64,000 bases of DNA, from contig NZ_AQXY01000031.1 in the NCBI RefSeq assembly GCF_000376845.1, forward strand, positions 124,001-188,000, written 5' to 3'. Origin of the DNA: Thioalkalivibrio sp. ALE14. GTDB taxonomy: Bacteria > Pseudomonadota > Gammaproteobacteria > Ectothiorhodospirales > Ectothiorhodospiraceae. Shown here in pieces: positions 19,324-27,502 of this stretch. The first letter of the stretch is position 1. Every line of letters begins with the position of its first letter. The translations under genes were made by a program, and so were the position numbers. A model generated the notes under the pieces. It saw nothing but the letters and a program-made list of their open reading frames with translations. It was not told the origin of the DNA and made no database searches.

Positions 19324-19360
19324 GGGGTGTTTCCTCCATCAGGGTTCTTGTTGCGGGGCG

Positions 19361-20035
19361 TCAGCCGCCGATCCGCCGTACATCCGAAAAGCTGATCTCG
19401 CCCAGGCCCTGCACGGTCAGTGCCAGGCCGGAATCACTGCCAACCGCGACGCTCTCCACGCGGGCATCCAGAAAGGTATCCACGGCCTCGGACTGGGTCC
19501 CGGAGCGGGCCGTGGCCTTGAATTCGTAAACGCCCGGGGGCGCTAAGGTCCCGTCGTCGCGCATGCCGTTCCAGCTGAACTCCTGCAGGCCACTGCCGGC
19601 CGCCCCGAGATTCATGCGGCGGATGCGCTCGCCGCTCGGGCTGTACACGTCAATCTGCAGTTCTTCTGTGGACCGCTGCAGGTCCACCGCACCCTTGACC
19701 GTGCCGTCCGGTGTCAGCTCGCCAAATTCCACCGGCACCAGCACATCCTTGCCGACCAGCGAGGCGGCCTGCAGCGTCTGGTTCTGCCCCAGCGACTGCG
19801 CCAGCTTCTCGAAGGACTTGGAGAGCTGCTCGATCCCGGTCACGGTGGAGAACTGCGCCATCTGGCCAAGGAAGTCACCGTTGTCCATCGGCTCCATCGG
19901 GTCCTGGTTTTCCAGCTGGGTCGTCATCAGCTTGAGGAAATCCGACTGCCCGAGGCGGTCCATACCACCTTCCTGTTGCTGTTGCGGACGCGAGAGCCCC
20001 AGGCGGTCCAGCAATTCGGGGGAAATCTGTGTCAT
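19361..20035 (-). CDS. flgD: Flagellar hook-cap protein FlgD
   Basis: Scaffold that caps the growing hook, 224 residues. The N-terminal region has the hallmark LGQSDFLKLMTTQLENQDPM followed by NGDFLGQMAQFSTVTGIEQL. The rest is a Tudor-like/FlgD-Ig region ending GSDSGLALTVQGLGEISFSD. It is 11 bases downstream of flgC and 37 upstream of flgE, consistent with one transcript. Confidence 0.95.
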   Translation of the reverse strand: MTQISPELLDRLGLSRPQQQQEGGMDRLGQSDFLKLMTTQLENQDPMEPMDNGDFLGQMAQFSTVTGIEQLSKSFEKLAQSLGQNQTLQAASLVGKDVLVPVEFGELTPDGTVKGAVDLQRSTEELQIDVYSPSGERIRRMNLGAAGSGLQEFSWNGMRDDGTLAPPGVYEFKATARSGTQSEAVDTFLDARVESVAVGSDSGLALTVQGLGEISFSDVRRIGG

Positions 20036-20046
20036 GGCGAGCTCCT

Positions 20047-20466
20047 CTAGCCTTGGCCGATCTGCAATGTGCGCTGGAGCAGCTGACGCGAGGTCTCCAT
20101 CACCTCGACGTTCGCTTCGTAGTTACGCGAGGCGGACATCATGTTGGCCATCTCCTCGACCACGCTGATCGCAGGCCGGAAGATGTAGCCCTCCTCGTTC
20201 GCCTGCGGATGGTGCGGCTCGTAATGCGCGTGCGGCGCCGCCTGCGATTCGGTGACACCGGCGACCCGCACGGCCGTCGCCGAGCCGTTGGGACTGGCCT
20301 GGTCCATCACGCTCTGGAACAGCACCTGCTTGGCGCGGTAGGCCTCGTCCGGGTTGGTCGCCGCCGTGTTCGCGTTGGCCAGGTTGGAGGCCACGGTGTT
20401 CAGGCGCACCGACTGCGCCGACAGCGCCGAGGCGGAGGTATTGAACAGACTGAACATATTGCTCAC
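20047..20466 (-). CDS. flgC: Flagellar proximal rod protein FlgC
   Basis: Proximal rod subunit, 139 residues. It starts at GTG with GGGAG about nine bases upstream. Axial-family motifs are LNTVASNLANANTAATNPDE and the C-terminal VVEEMANMMSASRNYEANVE. It normally follows flgB directly, but here a 266-bp miniature element lies between them, so flgC expression from the flgB promoter requires transcription through that structured insertion. Confidence 0.94.
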   Translation of the reverse strand: MSNMFSLFNTSASALSAQSVRLNTVASNLANANTAATNPDEAYRAKQVLFQSVMDQASPNGSATAVRVAGVTESQAAPHAHYEPHHPQANEEGYIFRPAISVVEEMANMMSASRNYEANVEVMETSRQLLQRTLQIGQG

Positions 20467-20497
20467 GACATCGATCTCCCGATCAGGCCCGTGTTAA

Positions 20498-20763
20498 GGA
20501 AACACTGATTGATGTACACGCTCGCGCTCGAGTCGCTTTTGCGTGCGAACAAGGCGCGGTGACTGCCGTGCAGTCATTCTGCACAAGGGAACCGCAACGC
20601 CGTGCGCGCGCAAAAGCGGCCGAGCCCCTTCGGGGTTGGCACCCCAGGTTCCCCGATCCTGCGTTGCGGCCCTTGCCGGTAGAACCACTACCGACTGCGC
20701 ACCGCGCCTGGTCTCGGAAAACCTGGGGTATCAACGCGAGTGTGTACATTAATCAGTGTTTCC
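20498..20763 (-). mobile_element. Miniature inverted-repeat element, copy 2 (266 bp, IS5-like ends)
   Basis: Flanked by TTAA at 20494-20497 and 20764-20767. Ends are inverted repeats beginning GGAAACACTGATT. It has the same two internal hairpins as copies 1 and 3. It is read in the minus direction so that the GTTGATACCCC arm is next to the flgB stop codon, the same orientation relative to the upstream gene as the other copies. The flgB TAA stop lies within the duplicated TTAA. No coding capacity. Confidence 0.88.
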
Positions 20764-21171
20764 TTAACGGTCGCCCCGCAGGGCTTCGCGGATGCCGGAG
20801 ACCCGGCGGTTAAGGAATTCCAGACTGCTCTGATACTGGATCGCGTTCTCGGCGAAGGCGGCGCGTTCCATCTGCGGGTCCACCGTGTTGCCGTCCAGCG
20901 ACGCCTGCGAGGGAACGCGATAGAGCGCCTCGGCCTGCCCGTTCATCGCACCGGCATTGGGGTCGATGTGCGCCGCCTGGCTGCGGGCCATGGGCAAGGT
21001 ATTGCCGCCGCCGGCCGCGGATTCGAGCACGGCGCGGAAGTCGATGTCCCGCGCCTTGTAGTTGGGGGTATCCGCATTGGCGATGTTGGACGCCAGCAGC
21101 TCCATGCGTTGCGCCCGCACATTCACCGCCTGGGGCAGAATGCCCATCGCCTTATCGAGAGAGAGACTCAT
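20764..21171 (-). CDS. flgB: Flagellar proximal rod protein FlgB
   Basis: First gene of the rod-hook operon, 135 residues. I start it at the ATG giving MSLSLDKAMGILPQAVNVRA, with AGGACGG upstream; the open frame extends further but without family-like sequence. Conserved rod motif: RMELLASNIANADTPNYKAR. A well-formed sigma-54 site lies about 85 bases upstream (21255-21269). The stop codon TAA is part of the TTAA target of the adjacent element. Confidence 0.94.
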   Translation of the reverse strand: MSLSLDKAMGILPQAVNVRAQRMELLASNIANADTPNYKARDIDFRAVLESAAGGGNTLPMARSQAAHIDPNAGAMNGQAEALYRVPSQASLDGNTVDPQMERAAFAENAIQYQSSLEFLNRRVSGIREALRGDR

Positions 21172-21254
21172 CGCTTCCGTCCTGCCCGCCCGCGGCGGAC
21201 CCTCGCTTCGTGAACCGGGACGCAACCGTTGCGGCCCTTTGCGAGAAAGACGAT

Positions 21255-21269
21255 GCAATCGTTATGCCA
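21255..21269 (-). promoter_or_regulatory. Sigma-54 promoter for flgB
   Basis: On the minus strand the sequence reads TGGCA-TAACGA-TTGC, an exact match to the -24/-12 consensus core TGGCA-N6-TTGC. The predicted start is near 21243, about 70 bases before the flgB ATG. In polarly flagellated gammaproteobacteria the rod-hook operon is a sigma-54 class controlled by FleQ or FlrC, which fits. Confidence 0.82.
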
Positions 21270-21389
21270 GCCCCACGAGCCGGCCAGAAGGGGAAGGAAG
21301 CTCAGGGATACGCAAAAGAACGGGGAAACGCATGTCTCGCCCGCATTGCACGGGCGTTTCGAGGCATTCGCCTCGGGAGCTGGATCGCG

Positions 21390-22223
21390 TCAGGACTTCA
21401 GCCGGAGAACCGAGCCGTACTCGGTGCGGACGGCCTCGAAGGCCTTGGTGTAGGGCCCTGCAGTCTCCGAAGCGCCAAGAAACAGATAACCCCCCGGATT
21501 CATCTGCCGGGCAATACCGTCAAGAACCTGTCGCTTGGTCTCGCCAGAGAAATAGATCAGCACGTTGCGGCAGAACACCAGATCGAACTTGCCCAAGGCA
21601 GCATAGCTGTCGATCAGGTTGAGCTTCTGGAAGCGGCAGCGCCGCTGGACCTCCGGGATCACCTTGTGGCCATCGGCCACGGTTTCGAAGAACCGTGCCC
21701 GCCGGCTCTCGCTCAGCCCGCGCACAATACTCAGGCCGTCGTACACGGCCCGCCGGGCATCCTCAACGATCTTCTCGGAGAGATCCGTCCCGAGGATGGA
21801 CACCGGGACCTTGCGGGCGGGACGCGACTCCTCCCACTCCGAGACCACCATCGAGATGCTGTAGGCCTCCTGCCCACTGGAGCACCCCGATGACCAGACC
21901 TTGATGCTACTGCCCTTCGCGGCCAGTTCCGGAAGCAGCACATGACGCAGGATCTCGAACGGGAATCCGTCCCGAAACCAGGAGGTTTCGTTGGTGGTCA
22001 TTGCATCGATGACGCGGGTGCGCAACCGCGGATTCGGGGACTGCCGCATGGCATGCAGCAGCTCCGGAACGGTCTTGAAGTTGAACTCGTCGAGCAACCG
22101 CGACAGACGGCTGGACACCAGATACTGGCGGCTGTCGCCCAGCACGAGGCCACAGCAGTCCTGCAGGAAGCGGGAAAACTCCTCGTAATCGCGGGAATCG
22201 ATCACCCGTTCATCCCCAAGCAC
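21390..22223 (-). CDS. cheR: Chemotaxis receptor methyltransferase CheR
   Basis: Methylates glutamates of chemoreceptors using S-adenosylmethionine. The 277-residue protein has the N-terminal CheR helical domain and the methyltransferase core. Diagnostic blocks are TTNETSWFRD, VWSSGCSSGQEAYSISM, FDLVFCRNVLIYF and GGYLFLGASE. It is between cheV (upstream) and flgB (downstream), the usual gammaproteobacterial arrangement. The 166 bases to flgB hold a separate sigma-54 promoter, so flgB is not dependent on the cheR transcript. Confidence 0.95.
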   Translation of the reverse strand: MLGDERVIDSRDYEEFSRFLQDCCGLVLGDSRQYLVSSRLSRLLDEFNFKTVPELLHAMRQSPNPRLRTRVIDAMTTNETSWFRDGFPFEILRHVLLPELAAKGSSIKVWSSGCSSGQEAYSISMVVSEWEESRPARKVPVSILGTDLSEKIVEDARRAVYDGLSIVRGLSESRRARFFETVADGHKVIPEVQRRCRFQKLNLIDSYAALGKFDLVFCRNVLIYFSGETKRQVLDGIARQMNPGGYLFLGASETAGPYTKAFEAVRTEYGSVLRLKS

Positions 22224-22409
22224 GGTCCATCGTGATTAGCATCCTGCTGACGAATCCTTGACAGCGGCACCGGCGCCGCAAGACGGGGTACATCCCCGCC
22301 ACCCGGGCTTCAGTATACGGCGTCGCGTCTGCAACACTACACACGCCCGTTCCCGGCCATTTGCCGCCGCGCGGCCCTTGCCGGACGGCAATCCCGTTCC
22401 GCGGACCCG

Positions 22410-23348
22410 TCATTCGCCCTGCCGTTCCTCGCGCCCGGTCTGGTTCAGCACCGCATTGGCGAGTTCGTCGGGATCGAATTTGGACAGGAAGGCATCGGCG
22501 CCAGCGCGCTTGACCATGTCGGTGTTGAACTCGCCGCTCAGCGAGGAGTGCAGCAGTACCTTGAGGTCCTTCAGTGCAGCGTCGTCGCGGATCTGCGCGG
22601 TCAGGGTGTAGCCATCCATCCGCGGCATTTCGATATCCGAGATCACCAGCTCGATCTGGTCGCCCACCGGCCCCTCTGCGGCTTTCTGCGTCAAAAAATC
22701 CAGCGCTTCCTGGCCGTCCTTGAACACTTCGTACTCGAACCCGAGCCCGCGGATCGCGCCCTCGATCTGCTTGCGGGCGACCACCGAGTCGTCGACGATC
22801 ACGACCTTGCGTCCACCTTCCACGGTGGCGTCCGCGCGAATCGACTCCGAAACTTCGGTCGGTAACGGATTCACGATGGATAGCACCCGCTCGACATCGA
22901 TAATTTCCACCAGCTTGTCATCGATCTCCGTGACCGCCACCAGGAAAGACTCTCGACCGGTGCCGCGCGGGGGCGACTTCACATCCTGCCAGTTCACGTT
23001 GACGATGCGGTCCACAGCCGACACCCAGAATCCCTGCACCGAACGATTGAACTCGGTGACCACCACTTTCTGTTCGCCGCTGTCGGTCGAACCCGCCCCA
23101 CCGCGCAGGCCCATTGCGCGGGCCAGATCGATGATGGGCACGGTACCGCCGCGCAGCGTGGCCACACCGCGCACCACGCTCATCGAACCCGGAATCTGTC
23201 GCAACGGCGGCGACGGGATCACTTCACGCACCTTGAACACGTTGATCCCGAAGGTCTGCGACCCGCCCAGATGAAACAGCAGCAGTTCCATCCGGTTCTG
23301 ACCCACCAGCTGCGTTCGCTGATTCACATCGTCAATGAATTGACTCAT
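22410..23348 (-). CDS. cheV: Chemotaxis coupling protein CheV (CheW-REC)
   Basis: A 312-residue adaptor with an N-terminal CheW-like domain (residues 15-165, FGINVFKVREVIPSPPLRQI) that links receptors to CheA, and a C-terminal receiver domain (about 175-300). The receiver phosphoacceptor is in LVISDIEMPRMDGYTL and the acidic pocket is in VVIVDDSVV. Normal length. It precedes cheR by 186 bases and diverges from flgA. I could not find a convincing sigma-54 site for it in the intergenic region. Confidence 0.95.
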   Translation of the reverse strand: MSQFIDDVNQRTQLVGQNRMELLLFHLGGSQTFGINVFKVREVIPSPPLRQIPGSMSVVRGVATLRGGTVPIIDLARAMGLRGGAGSTDSGEQKVVVTEFNRSVQGFWVSAVDRIVNVNWQDVKSPPRGTGRESFLVAVTEIDDKLVEIIDVERVLSIVNPLPTEVSESIRADATVEGGRKVVIVDDSVVARKQIEGAIRGLGFEYEVFKDGQEALDFLTQKAAEGPVGDQIELVISDIEMPRMDGYTLTAQIRDDAALKDLKVLLHSSLSGEFNTDMVKRAGADAFLSKFDPDELANAVLNQTGREERQGE

Positions 23349-23522
23349 GGTGCTGCTCTCCTTGGTCCCGAAGCCACGCGCTCCGGGCAGATCCCGAAGA
23401 CCAAGTGTGCACCGCGCACCCCCGGCCTGTCATTTGCAATGGCGTGCATGCGCCACCTGGCGCCGCCTCACCGGGATAACGGCGGCGGCCGCCCGGGCTT
23501 GAATGGCGGATGCAGGCCCGAA

Positions 23523-23537
23523 TGGCATCAAAACTGC
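23523..23537 (+). promoter_or_regulatory. Sigma-54 promoter for flgA
   Basis: Reads TGGCA-TCAAAA-CTGC, matching TGGCA-N6-YTGC. The predicted transcription start is near 23549, about 66 bases before the flgA ATG. It is consistent with sigma-54 control of flgA, as in Pseudomonas and Vibrio flagellar hierarchies. Confidence 0.75.
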
Positions 23538-23614
23538 ATGACATCGGGTCCACAACCCGGAACCGCCCCGCGGCAACCGGAAGTCATTCGACCCGGGGGG
23601 GCGAGGACACACAC

Positions 23615-24346
23615 ATGAATCTGCAACCCACCTGCACAGCGCGGACGCCCCTCATGGGGATCCTGATATTCGTGGCATTGCTCGCACTGGCCACGGCCGC
23701 CCGCGCGGGGGAAATCCACCCGGTCTCGGAGATTCGGGAGGCGGCACAGGCATTCCTGCTGCAGGAACTGGAGGCCGACCGGGCCGACGACATCAACATC
23801 GAGATCGGCCAACTCGACAACCGTTTGCGCCTGGCCTATTGCCACGACGGCCTCGATGCCCGCTTCCCGCCCGGTGGTCGACGCGACGGGAACACCGCCG
23901 TCCACATCCAGTGCGCGGGCCCGGTCACCTGGCAGCTGTATGTCCCCGCCACGGTGGAACGCTACACCCAGGTGCTGGTGGCCAGCCGCACCCTGCCGCG
24001 CCAGCACACGCTGACCAGTGGCGACCTGCGCTTCCAGCGTATCGAGACGTCGCGTCACGCGGGCAGTTATCATGAAGACAAGTCCGCGCTGATCGGGCAG
24101 CAGACCCGGCGCAGTATCCGGCCGGGACAGATCATTGGCACCCAGCATGTGACGCAGCGCGAGATCGTCAGCCGCGGCCAACGCGTGACGATTTTGGCCG
24201 AGAATGGCTCGATCGCCATCCGCATGCAGGGCGAGGCGCTGGAAAACGGCACCCTGGGGGATCGCATCCGCGTAAAGAACACCTCGTCCGGGCGTGTCGT
24301 GGAGGGCGAAATCCAGCCTTCCGGGCATATCCGGGTCGCGCTTTGA
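23615..24346 (+). CDS. flgA: P-ring assembly chaperone FlgA
   Basis: Periplasmic chaperone for P-ring formation, 243 residues. It has a Sec signal peptide (MGILIFVALLALATAARA) and the SAF-type C-terminal domain with the typical VLVASRTLPRQHTLTSGDLR and GQQTRRSIRPGQII blocks, ending in a beta-rich segment. I start it at the ATG giving MNLQPTCT because it places the signal peptide properly. The longer open frame upstream overlaps the sigma-54 site. It is followed by flgM, which has its own sigma-28 site. Confidence 0.92.
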   Translation: MNLQPTCTARTPLMGILIFVALLALATAARAGEIHPVSEIREAAQAFLLQELEADRADDINIEIGQLDNRLRLAYCHDGLDARFPPGGRRDGNTAVHIQCAGPVTWQLYVPATVERYTQVLVASRTLPRQHTLTSGDLRFQRIETSRHAGSYHEDKSALIGQQTRRSIRPGQIIGTQHVTQREIVSRGQRVTILAENGSIAIRMQGEALENGTLGDRIRVKNTSSGRVVEGEIQPSGHIRVAL

Positions 24347-24390
24347 AACCCGGCCTGTGACGATCGTTCCAGAATCGTCACTTTCAGGGC

Positions 24391-24417
24391 TACAGTTTCA
24401 GGGATTCCGGCCGTAAA
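24391..24417 (+). promoter_or_regulatory. Sigma-28 (FliA) promoter for flgM
   Basis: TACAGTTT-N11-GCCGTAAA, matching TAAAGTTT at seven of eight positions, with correct 11-base spacing and a recognisable GCCGATAA-type -10. It lies 36 bases before the flgM ATG. FliA-dependent flgM expression is the classical feedback loop with its anti-sigma factor. Confidence 0.7.
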
Positions 24418-24452
24418 CAATTGCAGCACAGTTACAACGACAGGACGGCATC

Positions 24453-24767
24453 ATGGATATCAAGGGCCTCAACTCGAACAGTCTGCGCCCCGACAGCCAG
24501 AGCTCCACGGTCAAGGGCCGCGAGGACAGCAACGGGGCATCCGACCGTACTCAAGGCTCGGGGAACGCTTCGGCGTCGAGCAACGACTCGCTCACCCTGA
24601 CCGGCGCCGCGCAGGCCATGAGTTCAGCCGCGAGTGCCGGCGAGAACGCCCCGTTCGATGCGGCACGGGTTGCCGAGCTGCGCGAGGCGATCTCCAACGG
24701 CAACTATCCCGTGGACAACGAACAGCTGGCCGACCGTATGATCGACCTCGAGCGCCTACTGCGTTAA
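24453..24767 (+). CDS. flgM: Anti-sigma-28 factor FlgM
   Basis: Binds and inhibits FliA until the hook is complete and FlgM is exported. The 104-residue protein has a low-complexity Ser/Asn/Gly-rich N-terminal half and the conserved C-terminal sigma-binding region FDAARVAELREAISNGNYPV followed by ADRMIDLERLL. A sigma-28 promoter is upstream. The stop codon TAA lies in a TTAA that is duplicated at the far side of an inserted miniature element separating it from flgN. Confidence 0.93.
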   Translation: MDIKGLNSNSLRPDSQSSTVKGREDSNGASDRTQGSGNASASSNDSLTLTGAAQAMSSAASAGENAPFDAARVAELREAISNGNYPVDNEQLADRMIDLERLLR

Positions 24768-25048
24768 GGAAACACTGATCAATGTACACGCTCGCGTTGG
24801 CACCCCAGGTTTTCCGAGACAAGGCGCGTCGTGCAGCGGGTAGTGGTTCTACCCGCAAGCGGCGCAACGCAGGATCGGGGAACCTGGGGTGCCAACCCCA
24901 CAAGCCATTGAATGCAAGGGGCTCGGTCGCTTTTGCGCGCGCACGGCGTTGCGGCTCCCTTGTGCAGAGTGACTGCACGGCAGTCGCCGCGCCTTGTTCG
25001 CACGAAAAAGCGACTCGAGCGCGAGTGTGTACATTGATCAGTGTTTCC
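24768..25048 (+). mobile_element. Miniature inverted-repeat element, copy 3 (281 bp, IS5-like ends)
   Basis: Flanked by TTAA at 24764-24767 and 25049-25052. The 29-base ends, beginning GGAAACACTGATCAATGTAC, are inverted repeats with one mismatch. A perfect 16-base inverted repeat (GTTGGCACCCCAGGTT at 24796-24811, its complement at 24881-24896) forms the left hairpin. A second hairpin fills the right half. It is about 20 bases longer than copies 1 and 2 because of an insertion at about 24900-24920. It is the best preserved copy at the ends. No transposase. Confidence 0.92.
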
Positions 25049-25077
25049 TTAACGCCCCACTGCCCGGACCCGACATC

Positions 25078-25563
25078 ATGAATGCCGACACGCGCCATCG
25101 CCTGCAGCGCTCTCTCGAGACCTCCATCCGGCTGGCTCATCAGCTGGAAGAGGCATTGATGCAGGAGACGCGCGCCGTCGAGGCGCGCACGCCCGAGGCA
25201 CTGCAGGAAGTGGTCGCGACCAAGCAGGGGCTGCTGCAGGAGCTGGAGACCGAAACCCGCCAGCAGCGGGAAATCGCCGAGGCAGAAGACGTCGCCTTCA
25301 CACCGGAGGGCATGGCCCGGCTCCTGTCGCGCATGGACGATGGAGCCGTACTCAACGACCACTGGCAGGCGCTCCGCCAGTCCATCGAGCGCTGCAACAC
25401 CCTCAACCAGGGCAACGCCCGCCTGATCGACCGCGATCGCCAGCGCGTGGAACTCTCCATGCAGATCCTGCGCGGCGAGGAGGCCGGACCGGCCGCGACC
25501 TACGACCCCTACGGTCGTACCCGTCCCAACAGCCGTGGCGGACGCCGTATCACGCAAGCCTGA
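25078..25563 (+). CDS. flgN: Flagellar export chaperone FlgN
   Basis: Chaperone that keeps FlgK and FlgL competent for export. The 161-residue protein is almost wholly helical, with the family-like segment LLQELETETRQQREIAEAE and a tail RPNSRGGRRITQA. I start at the ATG giving MNADTRHRLQ; the longer open frame runs back into the inserted element. No strong ribosome-binding site remains before it. It is 29 bases from the end of the miniature element and is normally co-transcribed with flgM. Confidence 0.85.
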   Translation: MNADTRHRLQRSLETSIRLAHQLEEALMQETRAVEARTPEALQEVVATKQGLLQELETETRQQREIAEAEDVAFTPEGMARLLSRMDDGAVLNDHWQALRQSIERCNTLNQGNARLIDRDRQRVELSMQILRGEEAGPAATYDPYGRTRPNSRGGRRITQA

Positions 25564-25646
25564 TGCAGCTTTTTCGTACCGGTGCTGGCATTTCGGATCC
25601 TCGACCAGTACCTTGCGTGCTCACACCTCACTAACGCCACGGACGC

Positions 25647-26363
25647 ATGGACGAAACCGACTACACGGTCGACAAGCCGGACCGGATCGCCGGCATCCTC
25701 AAGGATCTCGATCACAAGCTTACTCTCGTCAGCGTACGTCTTGACGCCGACGGTCCCCTGTACACCTCCGCGCTGGTCCGACTCGACCCCGGCGCCAGGG
25801 AGCTGTTCCTCGACGAGCTGAACCCGTCCCACGCGCACCAGCACGTCACCACGGGTATATCGCTGCGGGTCTTCGCGGCCCTGCGCGGTGTCGCGGTCCG
25901 GTTCACCACCACGGTGACCCGCATCGAACACGAAGAGGGAGGCGCCCTTTACGCCTGCCCCTACCCCGAAACGCTGCAGTACCTCCAGCGCCGCGAGACC
26001 TTCCGGGTCCATATCCCCATGGCCCAGCGCCCGCAGATCGAATTGCGTGCTCCATCCTGGAAAGATCCGGTTATCGGCGAGCTGGTCGATCTGTCCGGCC
26101 AGGGAATGTGCATCGAGCTGCCGACATCGATCCTGGATACGCTGGAAACCGGTACCACCCTGGCCTTCGCCAACCTTTTGCTGCCCGACGTCAGCGAACG
26201 GCTCTCGGGCGACCTGCGCCTGGCCAACCGTCGACGCAGCACGCGTGACGGCTTCGAATACGCGGGCTTCGAGGTCGTCGGGATGACCCAGTGGCTGGAG
26301 CGCCAGACCAACATCGCCCTGCTCTACTACCAGCGCGAGGCCCGCCGTCGCTCGATGGAGTAG
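25647..26363 (+). CDS. ycgR: Cyclic-di-GMP binding flagellar brake protein YcgR (PilZ)
   Basis: A 238-residue protein with an N-terminal YcgR domain (residues 1-110) and a C-terminal PilZ domain. The c-di-GMP binding signature is complete: QRRETFRVHIP (RxxxR) followed by DLSGQGMCIE (D/NxSxxG). Such proteins slow or bias the flagellar motor at high c-di-GMP. It lies 83 bases downstream of flgN in the same direction and ends just before a strong terminator. Confidence 0.9.
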   Translation: MDETDYTVDKPDRIAGILKDLDHKLTLVSVRLDADGPLYTSALVRLDPGARELFLDELNPSHAHQHVTTGISLRVFAALRGVAVRFTTTVTRIEHEEGGALYACPYPETLQYLQRRETFRVHIPMAQRPQIELRAPSWKDPVIGELVDLSGQGMCIELPTSILDTLETGTTLAFANLLLPDVSERLSGDLRLANRRRSTRDGFEYAGFEVVGMTQWLERQTNIALLYYQREARRRSME

Positions 26364-26393
26364 GCCCGGACCCAGGCCGAACCTCCAGACACG

Positions 26394-26420
26394 AAAAAGG
26401 CCGCATCAAGCGGCCTTTTT
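26394..26420. terminator. Bidirectional rho-independent terminator
   Basis: AAAAAGGCCGC-ATCAA-GCGGCCTTTTT: six GC pairs extended by A/T pairs, with T-runs in both directions. It ends the flgA-to-ycgR unit on the plus strand and the tRNA-Pro transcript on the minus strand. Confidence 0.9.
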
Positions 26421-26434
26421 CAATCATTCAATTT

Positions 26435-26511
26435 TGGTCGGGACGGCAGGATTTGAACCTGCGACCCTCTGCACCCCATGCAGATGCGCTACCAGACTGC
26501 GCCACGCCCCG
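26435..26511 (-). tRNA. tRNA-Pro (anticodon GGG)
   Basis: 77 bases including an encoded CCA. The minus strand reads CGGGGCGTGGCGCAGTCTGG at the 5' end, has the anticodon stem TCTGC/GCAGA around loop ATGGGGT (anticodon GGG), and ends with GGTTCAAATCC in the T arm and CCGACCA. All four arms pair. Confidence 0.97.
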
Positions 26512-26627
26512 AAGCCGCGAACTATATCCGATTCCCCGCCTTCACGAAAGCGCCAACCACCGTCATGGATAACTTATCGGCCCATGAAGTAACCATGGCA
26601 GTGATTGCCATACGCCAGGCTGTTTGA

Positions 26628-26827
26628 TTTCACCGCAGAGGGCACGGAGGACACAGAGAAAAGCGTTAGAAAGACGGGACACCGATAGGAAGTGGGTTCG
26701 GAGGAGGAGGAGTGCTCGCCAGTTGCGCAGAACCAACCTCGCGGAAAGGCCACTCAGAACTCAGGGCATCCATCCCTGATCCAACCCTGACGATTTCCTC
26801 CGTGGACTCTGTGCCCTCTGTGGTTCA
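26628..26827. repeat. Interspersed inverted-repeat element with CCGCAGAGGGCAC-type arms
   Basis: About 200 bases bounded by long imperfect inverted arms. The left arm (26631-26661) starts CACCGCAGAGGGCACGGAGG and the right arm (26795-26826) ends TGTGCCCTCTGTGG. Similar ACCGCAGAGG...CCTCTGTGGT sequences are common interspersed repeats in many proteobacteria. The arms are purine-rich on one strand and lie between tRNA-Pro and merR. The interior and the rest of 26512-26859 show no gene. Confidence 0.65.
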
Positions 26828-26859
26828 AGAATGCTCACGAACCCCGGGAACGAAGAGCC

Positions 26860-27216
26860 TCAGGCGCGCAATACGCGCAGAACCGATTCAAGCTCGGAGA
26901 TGGTGTCCTGGATGATCTGCTGCGCCTGGTGGCGGTCACCCTTCGCCTCGTCACCGGAGAGCTTCTGGCGCGCACCGTTGATCGTGTAGCCCTCTTCGTA
27001 CAGCAGGGCCCGGATCTGGCGAATCAGGATGACGTCCTGGCGCTGATAGTAGCGCCGGTTTCCACGCCGCTTGACCGGCGCCAGCATCGGGAACTCCTGC
27101 TCCCAGTAGCGCAGCACGTGCGGCTTGACCTGGCACAGCTCCGCCACCTCGCCGATGGTGAAGTAGCGCTTGCCCGGGATCGCGGGCAATTCCTGGTGAT
27201 TACTCGCCTCCAGCAT
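26860..27216 (-). CDS. MerR-family transcriptional regulator
   Basis: A 118-residue small regulator with an N-terminal winged-helix: [20 protein letters not shown], then [21 protein letters not shown] helical region follows. It lacks a long effector-binding domain. The gene overlaps the end of ihfA by 17 bases, the conserved pheST-ihfA-merR arrangement of many gammaproteobacteria. The target promoters are unknown. Confidence 0.9.
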   Translation of the reverse strand: MLEASNHQELPAIPGKRYFTIGEVAELCQVKPHVLRYWEQEFPMLAPVKRRGNRRYYQRQDVILIRQIRALLYEEGYTINGARQKLSGDEAKGDRHQAQQIIQDTISELESVLRVLRA

Positions 27217-27499
27217 AGCTCTCTACCCGCTCGCGCAGCTTCTGTCCCGGGCGGAAGGTCACCACACGGCGCGCGGATACCGGGATCTCCTCGCCCGTCT
27301 TGGGATTGCGTCCCGGCCGCTGGTTCTTGTCGCGGAGGATGAAGTTGCCGAAACCGGAGAGCTTCACGCCCTCGCCCGACTCCAGCGACTGCCGCATCTC
27401 CTCGAAGAACATCTCGACGAATTCCTTGGCCTCGCGCTTGTTGAGACCCAGTTCCTCGTTTAGCACGGCGGCAAGATCCGCCTTGGTTACAGCTGCCAT
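27200..27499 (-). CDS. ihfA: Integration host factor alpha subunit
   Basis: DNA-bending protein, 99 residues, heterodimer with IhfB. The signature [20 protein letters not shown] with the proline that intercalates DNA is present, and the N-terminus [19 protein letters not shown] is typical. It is encoded right after pheT, as is usual. IHF is commonly needed at sigma-54 promoters, several of which are in this window. Confidence 0.97.
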   Translation of the reverse strand: MAAVTKADLAAVLNEELGLNKREAKEFVEMFFEEMRQSLESGEGVKLSGFGNFILRDKNQRPGRNPKTGEEIPVSARRVVTFRPGQKLRERVESYAGGE

Positions 27500-27502
27500 C
27501 GG

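Noticed and set aside
23349-23522. Sigma-54 promoter for cheV
   Set aside because: GCAA and GCCA sequences are present but not with the required six-base spacing.
26628-26827. CRISPR-like or insertion-sequence reading of the repeat next to tRNA-Pro
   Set aside because: Only two inverted arms are seen, with no regular spacers, no transposase and no integrase at the tRNA.
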